Assembly: GCF_004564275.1 (NCBI RefSeq)
Contig: NZ_SPDV01000033.1
Location: 1-64,000, forward strand
Direction: 5' to 3'
From: Sphingomonas parva (ex Maeng et al. 2020)
GTDB lineage: Bacteria > Pseudomonadota > Alphaproteobacteria > Sphingomonadales > Sphingomonadaceae
DNA: 64,000 bases
Positions 19,070-28,471 of the stretch are shown here, piece after piece; within the stretch, counting starts at the first letter, position 1, and each line of letters starts with the position of its first letter. Below the pieces are notes generated by a model. That model was not told the origin of the DNA, did no database searches, and saw only the letters and a list, made by a program, of their open reading frames with translations. The position numbers and the translations under genes are program-made.

Positions 19070-20356
19070 CTAGGGTAGCACCGCCTTGGGGAAGCCGCCC
19101 CAGGCCTCGTCATAGTCCGCCTGCAGGGCCTCGCCGGCCATGGCGAAGGCCGTGGGTCGGAACGGCCAGCAGCTCTCGACCATGAAGGCCATCGTGCCTT
19201 CGATCTTGTGCGGCTTGAGCGCCGCTTCGGACGCGCCGCGCCAGCTGGCGACGTCGGGGCCGTGGCCGGCCATCAGATTGTGCAACGAGAGCGCGCCGGG
19301 GGCGAAGCCTTCGGCCTTGGCGTCATAGGCGCCGTGGATCAGGCCCATGCACTCGCTCATCACGTTGCGGTGGAACCAGGGCGGCCGGAACGTGTCCTCC
19401 GCCACCATCCAGCGCGGCGGGAAGATCACGAAATCGGCATTGGCCCGCCCCGGCGTGTCGGAGGGGCTGGTGAGCACGGTGAAGATCGACGGATCGGGAT
19501 GGTCGAAGCTCACCGTGCCGATCGTGTTGAAGCGGGCGAGATCGTATTTCCACGGCGCGAGGTTGCCGTGCCAGGCGACGACGTCGAGCGGGCTGTGGTC
19601 GATCCTCGTGGTCCACAGGCGGCCGAGATATTTCTGGACCAGCTCGGTCTCGCCGTCCCGATCCTCGTAGGCGGCGACGGGGGTGAGGAAGTCGCGCGGG
19701 TTGGCGAGGCCGTTCGAGCCGATCGGGCCGAGCTCGGGCAGGCGGAAGAGGGCACCGTGATTCTCGGCGACATAGCCGCGGGCGCGGCCGTCCGGCAGCG
19801 CCGCGCGGAAGCGGACGCCGCGCGGAACCAGGGCGATCTCGCCCGGCGCAACGTCGATCCGGCCCATTTCGGTGAACAGGGTGAGGCGCCCGTCCTGCGG
19901 CACGAACAGCATCTCCCCGTCCGCGTTGAAGAAGAACCGGCGCATGTCGTCGGTGGCGCGATAGACATGGACGGCGCAGCCGGACAGCGCCTCCGGCCCC
20001 CCGTTGGCGACCATCGTGGCCATCCCGTCGATCAGGTCGGTCGCGGCGTCGGGATAGTCGAGCGGGCTCCAGCGCAGCCGGTTCGGCGGCAGCGGGTCGT
20101 GGAGCGCGGCGCCGCCGAACGCGGGCGCGCCGTCATAGGGCGCGAACGGGGGGTGCTCGGCCGAGGGGCGTATCCGATAGAGCCAGGCGCGGCGGTTCTC
20201 GGCGCGCGGCGCGGTGAAGGCGGTCGCCGAAAGCTGCTCGGCATAGAGGCCGAAGGCGGGGCGCTGCGGCGAGTTGCGTCCCTCGGGCAGCGCGCCCGGC
20301 ACCGCCTCCGTGGCGAAGTGACTGCCGAAGCCGGTCATGTAGCCGTCCGTTGCCAT
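19070..20356 (-). CDS. hmgA: homogentisate 1,2-dioxygenase
   Basis: Iron(II) enzyme that opens the ring of homogentisate to maleylacetoacetate in tyrosine and phenylalanine degradation. The 428-residue protein shows the conserved metal site: His in [11 protein letters not shown], Glu in the same segment and His in LMAGHGPD. The N-terminus [12 protein letters not shown] is typical of HmgA. The start at 20356 has GAGAGGA eight bases upstream. The next steps (maleylacetoacetate isomerase, fumarylacetoacetase) are not in the window, so the pathway is split or lies elsewhere. Confidence 0.96.
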   Translation of the reverse strand: MATDGYMTGFGSHFATEAVPGALPEGRNSPQRPAFGLYAEQLSATAFTAPRAENRRAWLYRIRPSAEHPPFAPYDGAPAFGGAALHDPLPPNRLRWSPLDYPDAATDLIDGMATMVANGGPEALSGCAVHVYRATDDMRRFFFNADGEMLFVPQDGRLTLFTEMGRIDVAPGEIALVPRGVRFRAALPDGRARGYVAENHGALFRLPELGPIGSNGLANPRDFLTPVAAYEDRDGETELVQKYLGRLWTTRIDHSPLDVVAWHGNLAPWKYDLARFNTIGTVSFDHPDPSIFTVLTSPSDTPGRANADFVIFPPRWMVAEDTFRPPWFHRNVMSECMGLIHGAYDAKAEGFAPGALSLHNLMAGHGPDVASWRGASEAALKPHKIEGTMAFMVESCWPFRPTAFAMAGEALQADYDEAWGGFPKAVLP

Positions 20357-20508
20357 GCATCCTCTCTCGTTGGTTCGACCTGCGGATCTTCCGCCCGCGC
20401 CTGGCCCGTTCATACCGTTCGCCGCGCGCTTGTCGAAGCCCCTCCGCCGCCGCTTGCGCGGCTTCGCCGATCGGTTCAGGATCGGCGCCATCGAACACGG
20501 AGGGGGCT

Positions 20509-21765
20509 ATGTTCGGTTCTGAAATCCTCGAGGTCGGCGTCGGGCTCATCCTGATCTTCCTGCTCGTCAGCCTGATCCTGACCGCGGTGCGCGAGACGAT
20601 CGAAAGCTGGACCAAGACGCGGGCGCGCGACCTCGAGCGGGCGATCGCCGAGCTTCTCGACGATCGCGACGGCACCGGCCTTCGCGCCCAGCTCTACGAG
20701 CATCCGCTGATCGGCGGCCTCTTCCCGGGCGAGGCCGCGCCGAGCATCTTCGCGCAGCAGAGCGGCAAGGTGGCGAGGAAGGGTCACCGTAACCTGCCGT
20801 CCTACATCCCCCGCGAGACCTTCTCGCTGGCGCTGCTCGACTTGCTCAAGCCGCACGCCGAGCGCCTGAAGGCGGGGCTTGGCGGGGCCGGCGAAGGGGC
20901 GCCGTCCGACAAGCTGGCCCGCGCCTATCAGGCGCTCGATCGCGCCGCCGGAGGCCAGCCCGAGCAGATCCGCAAGAATATCGAGCAATGGTATGACGCG
21001 GCGATGGATCGCGCCTCCGGCTGGTACCGCCGGCGCACCCAGCGGCTGCTCTTCTGGCTGGGCCTCGCCATCGCCTTCTTCCTCAACATCAACGCCTTCG
21101 TCATCGCCCAATATCTCTCGACGCAGGACGCGGCGCGGGCGCAGGCGGTCAAGATCAGCGACAGCCTGCTCGCCGATCCGCAGGTGGCCGGCGCGCTCAG
21201 CCGCGAGATCGTCTCCCGGGGCGCCGCGCCGCCGGCCGGCGCGCAGGCCGGGGAGGGGAATGCCGCGGCGGCGCCGGAGGCCAATTCGGCCGAGGAAAGC
21301 GCCGACGTCGGTGACCTGATGCGCGAGGCCGAAGCGGCCGCCGAAACATCGCCGCCTGCCGCGCCCGTGCTCGTGGGCGGCACGAGCGCCGGCCCGGTGC
21401 CGGACCCGAACGCGATCCGCAGCAGATTGCAGGACGAGCTCGAGAAAGCAGGGCTTCCGATCGGCTGGAACCGCACGCAATGGACGCACGTGAAGCGGCA
21501 GCTGACCGATCAGCCGTTCTTCTTCGAAGGACTGTTCTTCCTGCTCTCCTGGCTCGCCGGCTTCGCCGCCGTCGGGCTCGCCGGCACGCTCGGCGCACCC
21601 TTCTGGTTCGACGTGCTTGGCAAGGTGATGGTCATCCGCTCGACCGTGAAGCCGACCGAGAAGAGCCCGGACGAGGCGTCGAAGGACGGAGGCACCGGCG
21701 GCGCGCCCAAGGCGCCTGCGGAGGAGGAAGGGCAAGGCGACACGGGGCCGCTGCGCGCCGGCTGA
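20509..21765 (+). CDS. multi-pass membrane protein with GAPFWFD motif, unknown function
   Basis: A 418-residue inner-membrane protein. Hydrophobic segments are at about 8-26, 180-202 and 343-375. A cytoplasm-type helical region lies between the first two (about 30-175, ending EQWYDAAMDRASGWYRRRTQ), and an Ala/Glu-rich low-complexity loop between the second and third. The WYxRRTQ segment, NINAF and the C-terminal GAPFWFDVL mark an uncharacterised but widespread bacterial membrane family that I recognise by pattern only. GGAGGGGG precedes the ATG. Its stop codon lies inside a hairpin shared with the convergent gor gene. Confidence 0.75.
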   Translation: MFGSEILEVGVGLILIFLLVSLILTAVRETIESWTKTRARDLERAIAELLDDRDGTGLRAQLYEHPLIGGLFPGEAAPSIFAQQSGKVARKGHRNLPSYIPRETFSLALLDLLKPHAERLKAGLGGAGEGAPSDKLARAYQALDRAAGGQPEQIRKNIEQWYDAAMDRASGWYRRRTQRLLFWLGLAIAFFLNINAFVIAQYLSTQDAARAQAVKISDSLLADPQVAGALSREIVSRGAAPPAGAQAGEGNAAAAPEANSAEESADVGDLMREAEAAAETSPPAAPVLVGGTSAGPVPDPNAIRSRLQDELEKAGLPIGWNRTQWTHVKRQLTDQPFFFEGLFFLLSWLAGFAAVGLAGTLGAPFWFDVLGKVMVIRSTVKPTEKSPDEASKDGGTGGAPKAPAEEEGQGDTGPLRAG

Positions 21766-21781
21766 GGCGGTAGCCGCCTCA
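21763..21781. terminator. hairpin holding both stop codons of convergent genes
   Basis: TGAGGCGG and CCGCCTCA pair perfectly over 8 bp around a TAG loop. The left arm begins with the TGA of the membrane-protein gene; the right arm ends with the complement of the gor TGA. A bidirectional termination role is inferred only from position. Confidence 0.45.
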
Positions 21782-23122
21782 CTTCATCAGGACGAGCTCT
21801 TCCGCCATCGTCGGGTGGAGGGCGACGACCTCGTCGAACTGCTCCTTCCTGAGCCGGGCCTTCACCGCGATCGCCGCCGCCTGGAGGATCTCCGGCGCGT
21901 CGGGGCCGATCATGTGGATGCCGACGACCTCGTCGGTCTGGCCGTCGACGATCATCTTGTACAGCGCCCGCTCGTTGCGGCCGGCGAGCACGTTCTTCAT
22001 CGGCCGGAAGTCGGCGGTGTAGATCTTGACGGTGCCGAGCCGGTTGCGCGCCTGGCCCTCGGTCATGCCGACGCCGGCGAGCGGCGGGTGGCTGAACACC
22101 GCCGACGGGATGTTCTCGTAATCGACCTTCGTCGGCTTGTCGCCGAACACGCTGTCGGCGAACGCCTGGCCCTCGCGGATCGCGACCGGCGTGAGCTGGA
22201 CTCGGTTGGTGACGTCGCCGACCGCGTAGATGCTCGGGCAGGTGGAGCGATTGTCGGAATCGACCACGATCGCGCCCTTGTCGTCGAGCTCGACCCCGGC
22301 CGTTTCCAGGCCGAGGCCTTCGGTGTTCGGCTTGCGCCCGATGGCGAACATCAGGAGGTCCGCGTCGACCGGATCGCAATTGCTCATCTCGATGTGCAGC
22401 GAGCCGTCGTCGTTCCTGGTGACCCGCTCGAACGATGCGTGGAAGCGGAATTCGATGCCCTTCATCATCGAGATGGTGAGCAGCCGGTCGCGGATCGTCT
22501 CGTCATAGCCGCGCAGGATCACGTCGCTGCGGTTCACCAGGGTCACCTTGGCGCCGAATTCGTGGAAGATGCCGGCGAATTCGTTGGCGATGTAGCCGGC
22601 GCCCGCGATCACGACGCGCTTGGGCAAGGCCTCGAGGTGGAACGCCTCGTTGGAGGTGATGCCGTGCTCGGCGCCGGGGAAATCCGGCACGACCGGGGTC
22701 GCGCCGCTGGCGATCAGGATGGTCTTGGCGGTCACCGTGCGCCCATCCGCAAGGGCGATGCTGTTGGCGCCCTTCACCGTCGCCCGCTGCCGGATGATCT
22801 CGACCGCGTGCCGCTCGAGATTCTCGGAATAGAGGCCTTCGAGCCGGTCGACCTCGTTCAGCACGTTGTCGCGCAGCGTCGGCCAGTGGAAATCGCATTT
22901 CGGCACGTCCCAGCCGAACCGCCGGGCGTCGGCGAGATCCTCGGCGAAATGCGCGCCGTAGACGAGCAGCTTCTTGGGGACGCAGCCGCGGATCACGCAG
23001 GTGCCGCCGACCTTGTGCTCCTCGGCGATCGCGACCCGGGCGCCGTGCGCTGCGGAGACGCGGGCGGCGCGGACGCCGCCGGAGCCGGCGCCGATGACGA
23101 AGAGGTCGTAATCGAAGGTCAT
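21779..23122 (-). CDS. gor: glutathione-disulfide reductase
   Basis: NADPH-dependent flavoprotein that regenerates reduced glutathione in the cytoplasm. The 447 residues include the FAD motif VIGAGSGGVRAA, the redox-active pair Cys42/Cys47 in GGTCVIRGCVPKK, a second Rossmann motif VIAGAGYIANEFAG followed by arginines expected for NADPH, and the C-terminal catalytic dyad His436/Glu441 in HPTMAEE. The exact CVIRGCVPKK sequence and the length fit glutathione reductase rather than lipoamide or mercuric reductases. It follows pgi by 49 bases on the same strand. Confidence 0.93.
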   Translation of the reverse strand: MTFDYDLFVIGAGSGGVRAARVSAAHGARVAIAEEHKVGGTCVIRGCVPKKLLVYGAHFAEDLADARRFGWDVPKCDFHWPTLRDNVLNEVDRLEGLYSENLERHAVEIIRQRATVKGANSIALADGRTVTAKTILIASGATPVVPDFPGAEHGITSNEAFHLEALPKRVVIAGAGYIANEFAGIFHEFGAKVTLVNRSDVILRGYDETIRDRLLTISMMKGIEFRFHASFERVTRNDDGSLHIEMSNCDPVDADLLMFAIGRKPNTEGLGLETAGVELDDKGAIVVDSDNRSTCPSIYAVGDVTNRVQLTPVAIREGQAFADSVFGDKPTKVDYENIPSAVFSHPPLAGVGMTEGQARNRLGTVKIYTADFRPMKNVLAGRNERALYKMIVDGQTDEVVGIHMIGPDAPEILQAAAIAVKARLRKEQFDEVVALHPTMAEELVLMK

Positions 23123-23171
23123 GAAGGGGCTCCAGCCGCCGGGGAAAGAACAGGTTTGGTGAGGGACGCGC

Positions 23172-24668
23172 TCATTCGCCGAGGGCGCGGGCGATCAGCG
23201 CCTCGGTCGAGGGATCGAAGCCGAGATCCTCGCCATTGTCGATCGCCTTGGCCATCGACTTGCCGAGCTCGACGCCGAACTGGTCGAACGGATTGATGCC
23301 GAGCAGCACGGCGTTCACGAAGGTGCGGTGCTCGTAGAAGGCGAGCAGCGCGCCGATCGTGAACGGGTCGACCCGGTCGAGCAGGATCGTCGTCGACGGC
23401 CGGTCGCCGGGATAATTGCGGTGGGGATCCTCGCTGCCCTTGCCGGCCATCAGCGCGGCGCCCTGGGCGAAGCAGTTGATCAGCAGCTGGCGGTGATGCT
23501 CCTCGTCATAGCTGTGCCCGGGCTCGACCGCGGCGACGAACTCGACGGGGACGAGGTGCGTGCCCTGGTGGAGGAGCTGGAAGACGGCGTGCTGGGCATC
23601 GGTGCCGACCCCGCCCCAGGTGATCTGCGACGAGGCGCGGCCGACCGGCGTGCCGTCCAGCTTCACCGATTTGCCGTTCGATTCCATCTCCAGCTGCTGG
23701 AGGTAGGAGGGGAGCAGCCGCAGCCGCTCGTCATAGGCGAAAACGGCGCGGGTCTCGCAGCCGCGGACATTGGCGTAATAGCGGTCGACGAAGGCCGCGA
23801 GCACCGGCGCGTTGCGCGAGAGCGGGGCGAGGCGGAAGTGGCGGTCCATCGCCGCGGCGCCTTCCAGCATCTGCTCGAACGCCTCCCAGCCGAGCGCGAG
23901 CGCGGCAGGAAAGCCGATCGACGACCAGAGCGAATAACGTCCGCCGACCGTCTCCGAGAAGGGGAGGATGCGGGTCTCGTCGACTCCGAACTCGATCGCC
24001 TTGTCCGGCGCGGCGGTGAGGGCGACCATCTGGCCGTACGGATCGGCAACCCCGCCCTGCTCGAGCCAGGCGAGCGCCGAGCGCGTGTTGAGCAGCGTCT
24101 CCATCGTCGTGAAGGTCTTGGAGGCGACCGCCAGCAGGGTGCTGTGGGGATCGAAATCGGCGACGGCTTCCTCCAGCGCCGCGGCATCGACGTTGGAAAC
24201 GATCGCGGCGTCGTAGCGGCCCGCGTCCCGGCCGAGCGCGTCGATCAGGAAGTCGGGACCCAGCGCCGAGCCGCCGATGCCGATGTGGAGGATGTGGCGG
24301 ATCGGCCCGAAGGCCTCGGCCTCGATCGCATCGATCAGAGCCCGCATCCGCGCGTGCAGGGTGGAGGCGCGGGCGACGCTCTCCGGCGCGCCCTGGCCGC
24401 GCTCGGCGCTGTGCTCGGCCGCGCGGCCCTCGGTCGGGTTGACCTCCGCGCCGGCGAACAGCGCGTCGCGCGCCGCGGCGAGATCCTGCTGCTCGGCGAG
24501 CGCCTCGAAGGCGGCGAGCGCGTCCTCGCCGAGGTGGGTCTTGGCGAAGTCGAAGCGGATGCCCGCTTCCTCGAGGGTCAGACGCTGGACCCGATCCGCT
24601 TCGGCGGCGAACAGCTCCTGCAGCGTCCGCGTCCCGAGCTGTCCCACGGCCTGCCACGCATCGCTCAT
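23172..24668 (-). CDS. pgi: glucose-6-phosphate isomerase
   Basis: Interconverts glucose 6-phosphate and fructose 6-phosphate. The 498-residue protein contains two SIS-type halves: IGGSALGPDFL and ASKTFTTMET bind the sugar phosphate; GGRYSLWSSIGFP carries the active-site Arg; the catalytic Glu is in LEMESNGKSV; the ring-opening His in LLHQGTH; the conserved Lys in VELGKSMAK. All essential positions appear intact. It is upstream of gor on the minus strand and divergent from lepB. Shared transcription with gor (linking sugar flux and NADPH use) is possible but inferred. Confidence 0.96.
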   Translation of the reverse strand: MSDAWQAVGQLGTRTLQELFAAEADRVQRLTLEEAGIRFDFAKTHLGEDALAAFEALAEQQDLAAARDALFAGAEVNPTEGRAAEHSAERGQGAPESVARASTLHARMRALIDAIEAEAFGPIRHILHIGIGGSALGPDFLIDALGRDAGRYDAAIVSNVDAAALEEAVADFDPHSTLLAVASKTFTTMETLLNTRSALAWLEQGGVADPYGQMVALTAAPDKAIEFGVDETRILPFSETVGGRYSLWSSIGFPAALALGWEAFEQMLEGAAAMDRHFRLAPLSRNAPVLAAFVDRYYANVRGCETRAVFAYDERLRLLPSYLQQLEMESNGKSVKLDGTPVGRASSQITWGGVGTDAQHAVFQLLHQGTHLVPVEFVAAVEPGHSYDEEHHRQLLINCFAQGAALMAGKGSEDPHRNYPGDRPSTTILLDRVDPFTIGALLAFYEHRTFVNAVLLGINPFDQFGVELGKSMAKAIDNGEDLGFDPSTEALIARALGE

Positions 24669-24785
24669 CCGTCCGTCTCCCTCTGCTGACGCGGCGCTTA
24701 TCTAGGAGCGGCCGGGGGGAAAGGATAGGGGCCGCTCGCGTCCCGCGCCTTGACCCGGTTCGGCGGCCAAGCGAAAGCGGCGGCA

Positions 24786-25604
24786 ATGGCGACGACCAAG
24801 GCTCCCCCCAAAAAGGCGAAAGGCGGACTGGCGGAAACGACCCGTTTCCTGCTGCTCCTCTTCCTGTTCGCATTGATCCTGCGCAGCTTCGTCGTCGCGC
24901 CGTTCGTCATCCCGTCGGGATCGATGCTGCCGCGGCTGATGATCGGCGATTATCTGTTCGTCGCCAAATGGCCCTACGGCTTCTCCCGCTACTCGATGCC
25001 GTTCGGCCTCGGCGGCTTCGACGGACGCGTCCTGGGGCAGGAGCCGGAGCGCGGCGACGTCGTCGTCTTCCGCTATCCGAGCAGCGACGAGGATTATGTG
25101 AAGCGCCTGATCGGCCTTCCCGGCGACCGCGTGCAGATGCGCGGCGGCCAGCTGGTCCTCAACGGCCGCGCGGTGCCGAAGGTGCGGATCGCCGACTATC
25201 TGATGCCGCGTACGCCGAACAGCCCGTGCCGCTACGTCGCGCCGGAGGCGGCGCTGCCGCCGGTGGTGGAGAATGGCGAAACCTTCTGCCGTTATGCGCG
25301 CTATCGCGAGACCCTGCCGGGCGGGCGCTCCTACGAAGTGCTCGATCAATGGACCGGCGAGGGCGACGACACGCCGGTCATCACCATCCCCGAGGACCAT
25401 TATTTCATGATGGGCGACAATCGCGACGACAGCGCCGACAGCCGCTATCCGCTCGATCGTGACGGCGTCGGCTTCCTGCACCGTGACCGGCTGATCGGGC
25501 GCGCGCTGATCGTCTTCTTCTCGACCGACGGCAGCGCGTCCTGGACCAGGCCCTGGACCTGGTTCTCGGCGGCGCGCCTGGAGCGCGTGGGGCGGACCTT
25601 CTGA
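24786..25604 (+). CDS. lepB: signal peptidase I
   Basis: Inner-membrane serine peptidase that cleaves Sec and Tat signal peptides. One N-terminal membrane segment (about 20-38) precedes the catalytic Ser46 in PSGSMLPR and Lys106 in DYVKRLIGLPGDR; the conserved MGDNRDDSADSR box follows. Length from the ATG at 24786 is 272 residues. A TTG at 24750 would add 12 Arg/Gly-rich residues and is less likely. The stop overlaps the rnc start (TGATG), and lepB-rnc-era forms the classic operon. Confidence 0.95.
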   Translation: MATTKAPPKKAKGGLAETTRFLLLLFLFALILRSFVVAPFVIPSGSMLPRLMIGDYLFVAKWPYGFSRYSMPFGLGGFDGRVLGQEPERGDVVVFRYPSSDEDYVKRLIGLPGDRVQMRGGQLVLNGRAVPKVRIADYLMPRTPNSPCRYVAPEAALPPVVENGETFCRYARYRETLPGGRSYEVLDQWTGEGDDTPVITIPEDHYFMMGDNRDDSADSRYPLDRDGVGFLHRDRLIGRALIVFFSTDGSASWTRPWTWFSAARLERVGRTF

Positions 25605-26266
25605 TGAGCTCGCTTCCCGACTGGCTGGAGCGCACGCTCGGCCGCCGCCCCAAAGACGTCGCTCTGTTCGAGCGCGCGCTCACCCATTCGAGCAGTGGCG
25701 AGGAGCATTACGAGCGGCTCGAGTTCCTCGGGGACCGGGTGCTCGGCCTCGTCGTCGCGACATGGCTGTACGAGCTCTTCCCGGCGGAGCCGGAGGGCAA
25801 GCTCTCCCGCCGCCTCAATGCCCTGGTCGCCGGCGAGACCTGCGCCGAAATCGCGCGCGAGCTCGGCCTCGCCGGCCATCTGCGGCTCGGCAAGCAGGCC
25901 CGCGAGGACGGCGCCTCGGACAGCGACAACGTGCTTGGCGACGTCGTCGAATCGCTGATCGGCGCCCTTTATCTCGACTCCGGCCTCGAGGCGGCGACCG
26001 CGTTCGTGCGGCGCGCCTGGGACGACAAGGTCAGCACGCGCGACAAGGCGCCCAAGCATCCCAAATCGGCGCTGCAGGAATGGGCGGCGGCGAACAACCG
26101 CAAGCCGCCCGCCTACCGGCTCGCCGACCGCAGCGGTCCGCATCACGCGCCGCGCTTCGTGGTCGAGGTCGAGATCAGGGGCGTCGGAACCGCGAGCGCC
26201 GAAGGAACGTCGAAGCAGGAGGCGGAGACCGCCGCCGCGACCAAGTTGATGGAGCAGTTGAAGTGA
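25604..26266 (+). CDS. rnc: ribonuclease III
   Basis: Double-strand-specific endoribonuclease for rRNA and mRNA processing. The 220-residue protein has the signature ERLEFLGDRVLGL (Glu40, Asp44), the second acidic set Asp113/Glu116 in GDVVESLIGALYLD, and a C-terminal double-stranded RNA-binding domain (about 150-220: PKSALQEWAA...GTSKQEAETAAA). Both junctions are overlapping: TGATG with lepB and GTGA with era, so translation of the three genes is probably coupled. Confidence 0.97.
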   Translation: MSSLPDWLERTLGRRPKDVALFERALTHSSSGEEHYERLEFLGDRVLGLVVATWLYELFPAEPEGKLSRRLNALVAGETCAEIARELGLAGHLRLGKQAREDGASDSDNVLGDVVESLIGALYLDSGLEAATAFVRRAWDDKVSTRDKAPKHPKSALQEWAAANNRKPPAYRLADRSGPHHAPRFVVEVEIRGVGTASAEGTSKQEAETAAATKLMEQLK

Positions 26267-27156
26267 CCGAGAGATGCGGCGTCGTCGCCGTCGTGGGGGC
26301 GCCGAACGCCGGCAAATCGACCTTGGTGAACGCCATCGTCGGCCAGAAGGTGGCGATCGTCAGCCCCAAGGCGCAGACCACGCGCACCCGGCTGATGGGC
26401 ATCGCTCTCGCCGGCGAGACCGAGGTGCTGCTGCTCGACACGCCGGGGATCTTCGAGCCGAAGCGGCGGCTCGATCGGGCAATGGTCGCCGCCGCCTGGG
26501 CGGGCGCGCAGGATGCGGACCTCATCGCCCTGGTGGTCGATGCCGAGCGCGGCTTCTCGCAGCGAATCGAGGAGATGCTCGACCGGCTGAAGGATCGGCG
26601 CGAGCCGAAGATCCTCGTGCTCAACAAGGTCGACGTGACGAAGAAGGAGGCGCTGCTGACGCTCGCCGCGCAGCTCAACGAGCGGCTCGCCTTCGAGGAG
26701 ATCTTCATGGTCTCGGCGGCGACCGGTGACGGCGTCGCCGATCTCAAGGCCGCGCTCGCCGCCCGCATGCCCGAAGGGCCGTGGCTGTTCCCCGAGGACC
26801 AGGTCTCCGACGCGACCGACCGGATGCTGGCGGCCGAGGTGACCCGGGAACAGCTCTATCACCAGCTCCACGCCGAGCTGCCTTACGAGAGCGCGATCGA
26901 GACCGAGAAGTTCGAGGAGCGCAAGGACGGCTCGTGCGCGATCCACCAGCAGATCCTGGTCGCGCGCGACAGCCAGAAGGCGATCGTGCTCGGCAAGGGC
27001 GGCAGCCGCATCCGGGCAATCGGCGAGGCGGCGCGCAAGGAGCTTTCGGAGCTGCTCGGGCGCAAGGTCCACCTCTTCCTCCACGTCAAGGTCAACCCGA
27101 AATGGGAGGAGGACCGGGGCCTCTATCGCGAGATCGGGCTCGACTGGGTCGAGTGA
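26263..27156 (+). CDS. era: GTPase Era
   Basis: Essential GTPase that binds 16S rRNA during 30S maturation. GTP motifs are in order: GAPNAGKST (12-20), QTTRTR, DTPG, NKVD and VSAA. A C-terminal KH domain follows with VLGKGGSRIRAIGEAARKEL. A GTG start at 26263 overlaps the rnc stop by four bases and gives the standard 297-residue protein. The frame is open far upstream inside rnc but has no coding character there. recO, a common next gene, is absent; an unrelated small gene follows. Confidence 0.96.
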   Translation: MTERCGVVAVVGAPNAGKSTLVNAIVGQKVAIVSPKAQTTRTRLMGIALAGETEVLLLDTPGIFEPKRRLDRAMVAAAWAGAQDADLIALVVDAERGFSQRIEEMLDRLKDRREPKILVLNKVDVTKKEALLTLAAQLNERLAFEEIFMVSAATGDGVADLKAALAARMPEGPWLFPEDQVSDATDRMLAAEVTREQLYHQLHAELPYESAIETEKFEERKDGSCAIHQQILVARDSQKAIVLGKGGSRIRAIGEAARKELSELLGRKVHLFLHVKVNPKWEEDRGLYREIGLDWVE

Positions 27157-27209
27157 CTTTGCCGGGAGCGGCGCTTGTGCGATGATCCGTCCGAGGAGGA
27201 CCGTCGCCG

Positions 27210-27722
27210 ATGTTCACGAGCCTCGCCATTGCCCTCGCCCTCGGCCAGGCCGCGCCGCAACCCTTGAAGGTGCTCGAGGCGGAATTCTACGCCTTTGACG
27301 CTGATGATCCGGATCGGGCCGAGGCGACGCGCATCGTCCCCTATGTGCCGGAGACGAGCTGCTTCGGGTGGGAGATCCGGGTTCCGCCGGCCGACCGCAC
27401 GATCCGCGTTCGTGAGGTGCTGATCCTGCCGGCGCCGCCGCGAACCTGGAACACGGACGAGTCGATCACGACCATCTCAACCGACCGGAGGCGCGCCGAG
27501 ACCGAGCTCGAGCAGGATCTCTCGGAAGGAATGCTCTCCAACGATTGGTGCATCGCCGACGGTGACCCCCTGGGGCGACACCGGATCGAGGTCTATGAGG
27601 GGAGGCGCCTGCTCCGTCGCTTCGATTTTCAGGTGGTTCTCACCGTACGGTTGCCGAGCATCTCGTCGACGAATTCGGGGACGAGCACGCTGGCCGCGCC
27701 GATCCGGGTTTCGTGGAAATAG
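27210..27722 (+). CDS. hypothetical protein, 3' end antisense to the sirtuin gene
   Basis: A 170-residue protein beginning MFTSLAIALALGQAAPQ, which could be a short signal peptide. The central part (about 20-140) looks like a real fold, with FYAFDADDPDRAE, SCFGWEIRVP and HRIEVYEGRRLLRRFDFQV. The last about 30 residues are Ser/Thr-rich and are encoded opposite the final codons of the convergent sirtuin gene, a 94-base overlap. An ancestral stop may have been lost, so the tail may not be conserved. Family not recognised. Confidence 0.65.
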   Translation: MFTSLAIALALGQAAPQPLKVLEAEFYAFDADDPDRAEATRIVPYVPETSCFGWEIRVPPADRTIRVREVLILPAPPRTWNTDESITTISTDRRRAETELEQDLSEGMLSNDWCIADGDPLGRHRIEVYEGRRLLRRFDFQVVLTVRLPSISSTNSGTSTLAAPIRVSWK

Positions 27723-28357
27723 GTGCTGCCGAGGCTCGGCTCGAGGTTCATCTCCAGCGTCCGCGCGCCGCAATAGCGTGCGGTCTGGACGAAGCCTGCG
27801 GCGGGATAGACCGCGCCGGACGTGCCGATCGAGACGAACAGGTCGGCGTCGCGCAAAGCATCGTCGATCCGCTCCATCTCGTACGGCATCTCCCCGAACC
27901 AGACGATGTCTGGACGGAGCATCCCCTCGGCGCCGCAGGCGGGGCAGGGCGGCTGGCTCGAAAGCTCGTCGGTCCATCGGGCGCGGGCGTCGCAGCCGAG
28001 GCACCAGGCGGAATTGAGCTCGCCGTGCATGTGGAGGATGCGCCGCGCGCCGGCGCGCTCGTGGAGATCGTCGACATTCTGGGTGACGATGAGCAGCGCG
28101 CCGGGCCATTCGGCGTCGAGCCGGGCGAGGGCGCGATGGGCGGCGTTCGGCTCCACCTCCTTCAGCCGGGCGCGGCGCGCATCGTAGAAGCGCTGGACCA
28201 GCGTCGGATCGCGCCGGAAGGCCTCGGGCGTGGCGACGTCCTCGACGCGATGGCCCTCCCATAGCCCGTCGGGTCCACGAAAGGTGGCGAGGCCGCTTTC
28301 GGCCGAGATCCCCGCGCCGGTGAGGACGACGATGTTGCGGATGTCGCGTTGGTGCAT
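27629..28357 (-). CDS. cobB: NAD-dependent protein deacylase, CobB-type sirtuin
   Basis: Removes acyl groups from lysine using NAD. The 242-residue protein has GAGIS (14-18), TQNVD (92-96), catalytic His111 in MHGEL, and a four-cysteine zinc site (Cys119, Cys122, Cys138, Cys141). Tyr58-x-x-Arg61 in FYDARRARL is the pair that marks class III sirtuins able to remove succinyl and malonyl groups as well as acetyl. This suggests a broad deacylase like E. coli CobB. Start 28357 is the usual N-terminus. Its 3' end overlaps the convergent hypothetical gene by 94 bases. Confidence 0.93.
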   Translation of the reverse strand: MHQRDIRNIVVLTGAGISAESGLATFRGPDGLWEGHRVEDVATPEAFRRDPTLVQRFYDARRARLKEVEPNAAHRALARLDAEWPGALLIVTQNVDDLHERAGARRILHMHGELNSAWCLGCDARARWTDELSSQPPCPACGAEGMLRPDIVWFGEMPYEMERIDDALRDADLFVSIGTSGAVYPAAGFVQTARYCGARTLEMNLEPSLGSTYFHETRIGAASVLVPEFVDEMLGNRTVRTT

Positions 28358-28471
28358 GCCGGACGTGTAGCCGAGCCGGGGGCGAGCGGGAACCGGCGGT
28401 CGTCGCGCGGCTCTTGCGTCCCGGCGCGCATCTGGCATTCTCCGCGCCGGGGAAAAGCAGGGGACCAGCCT

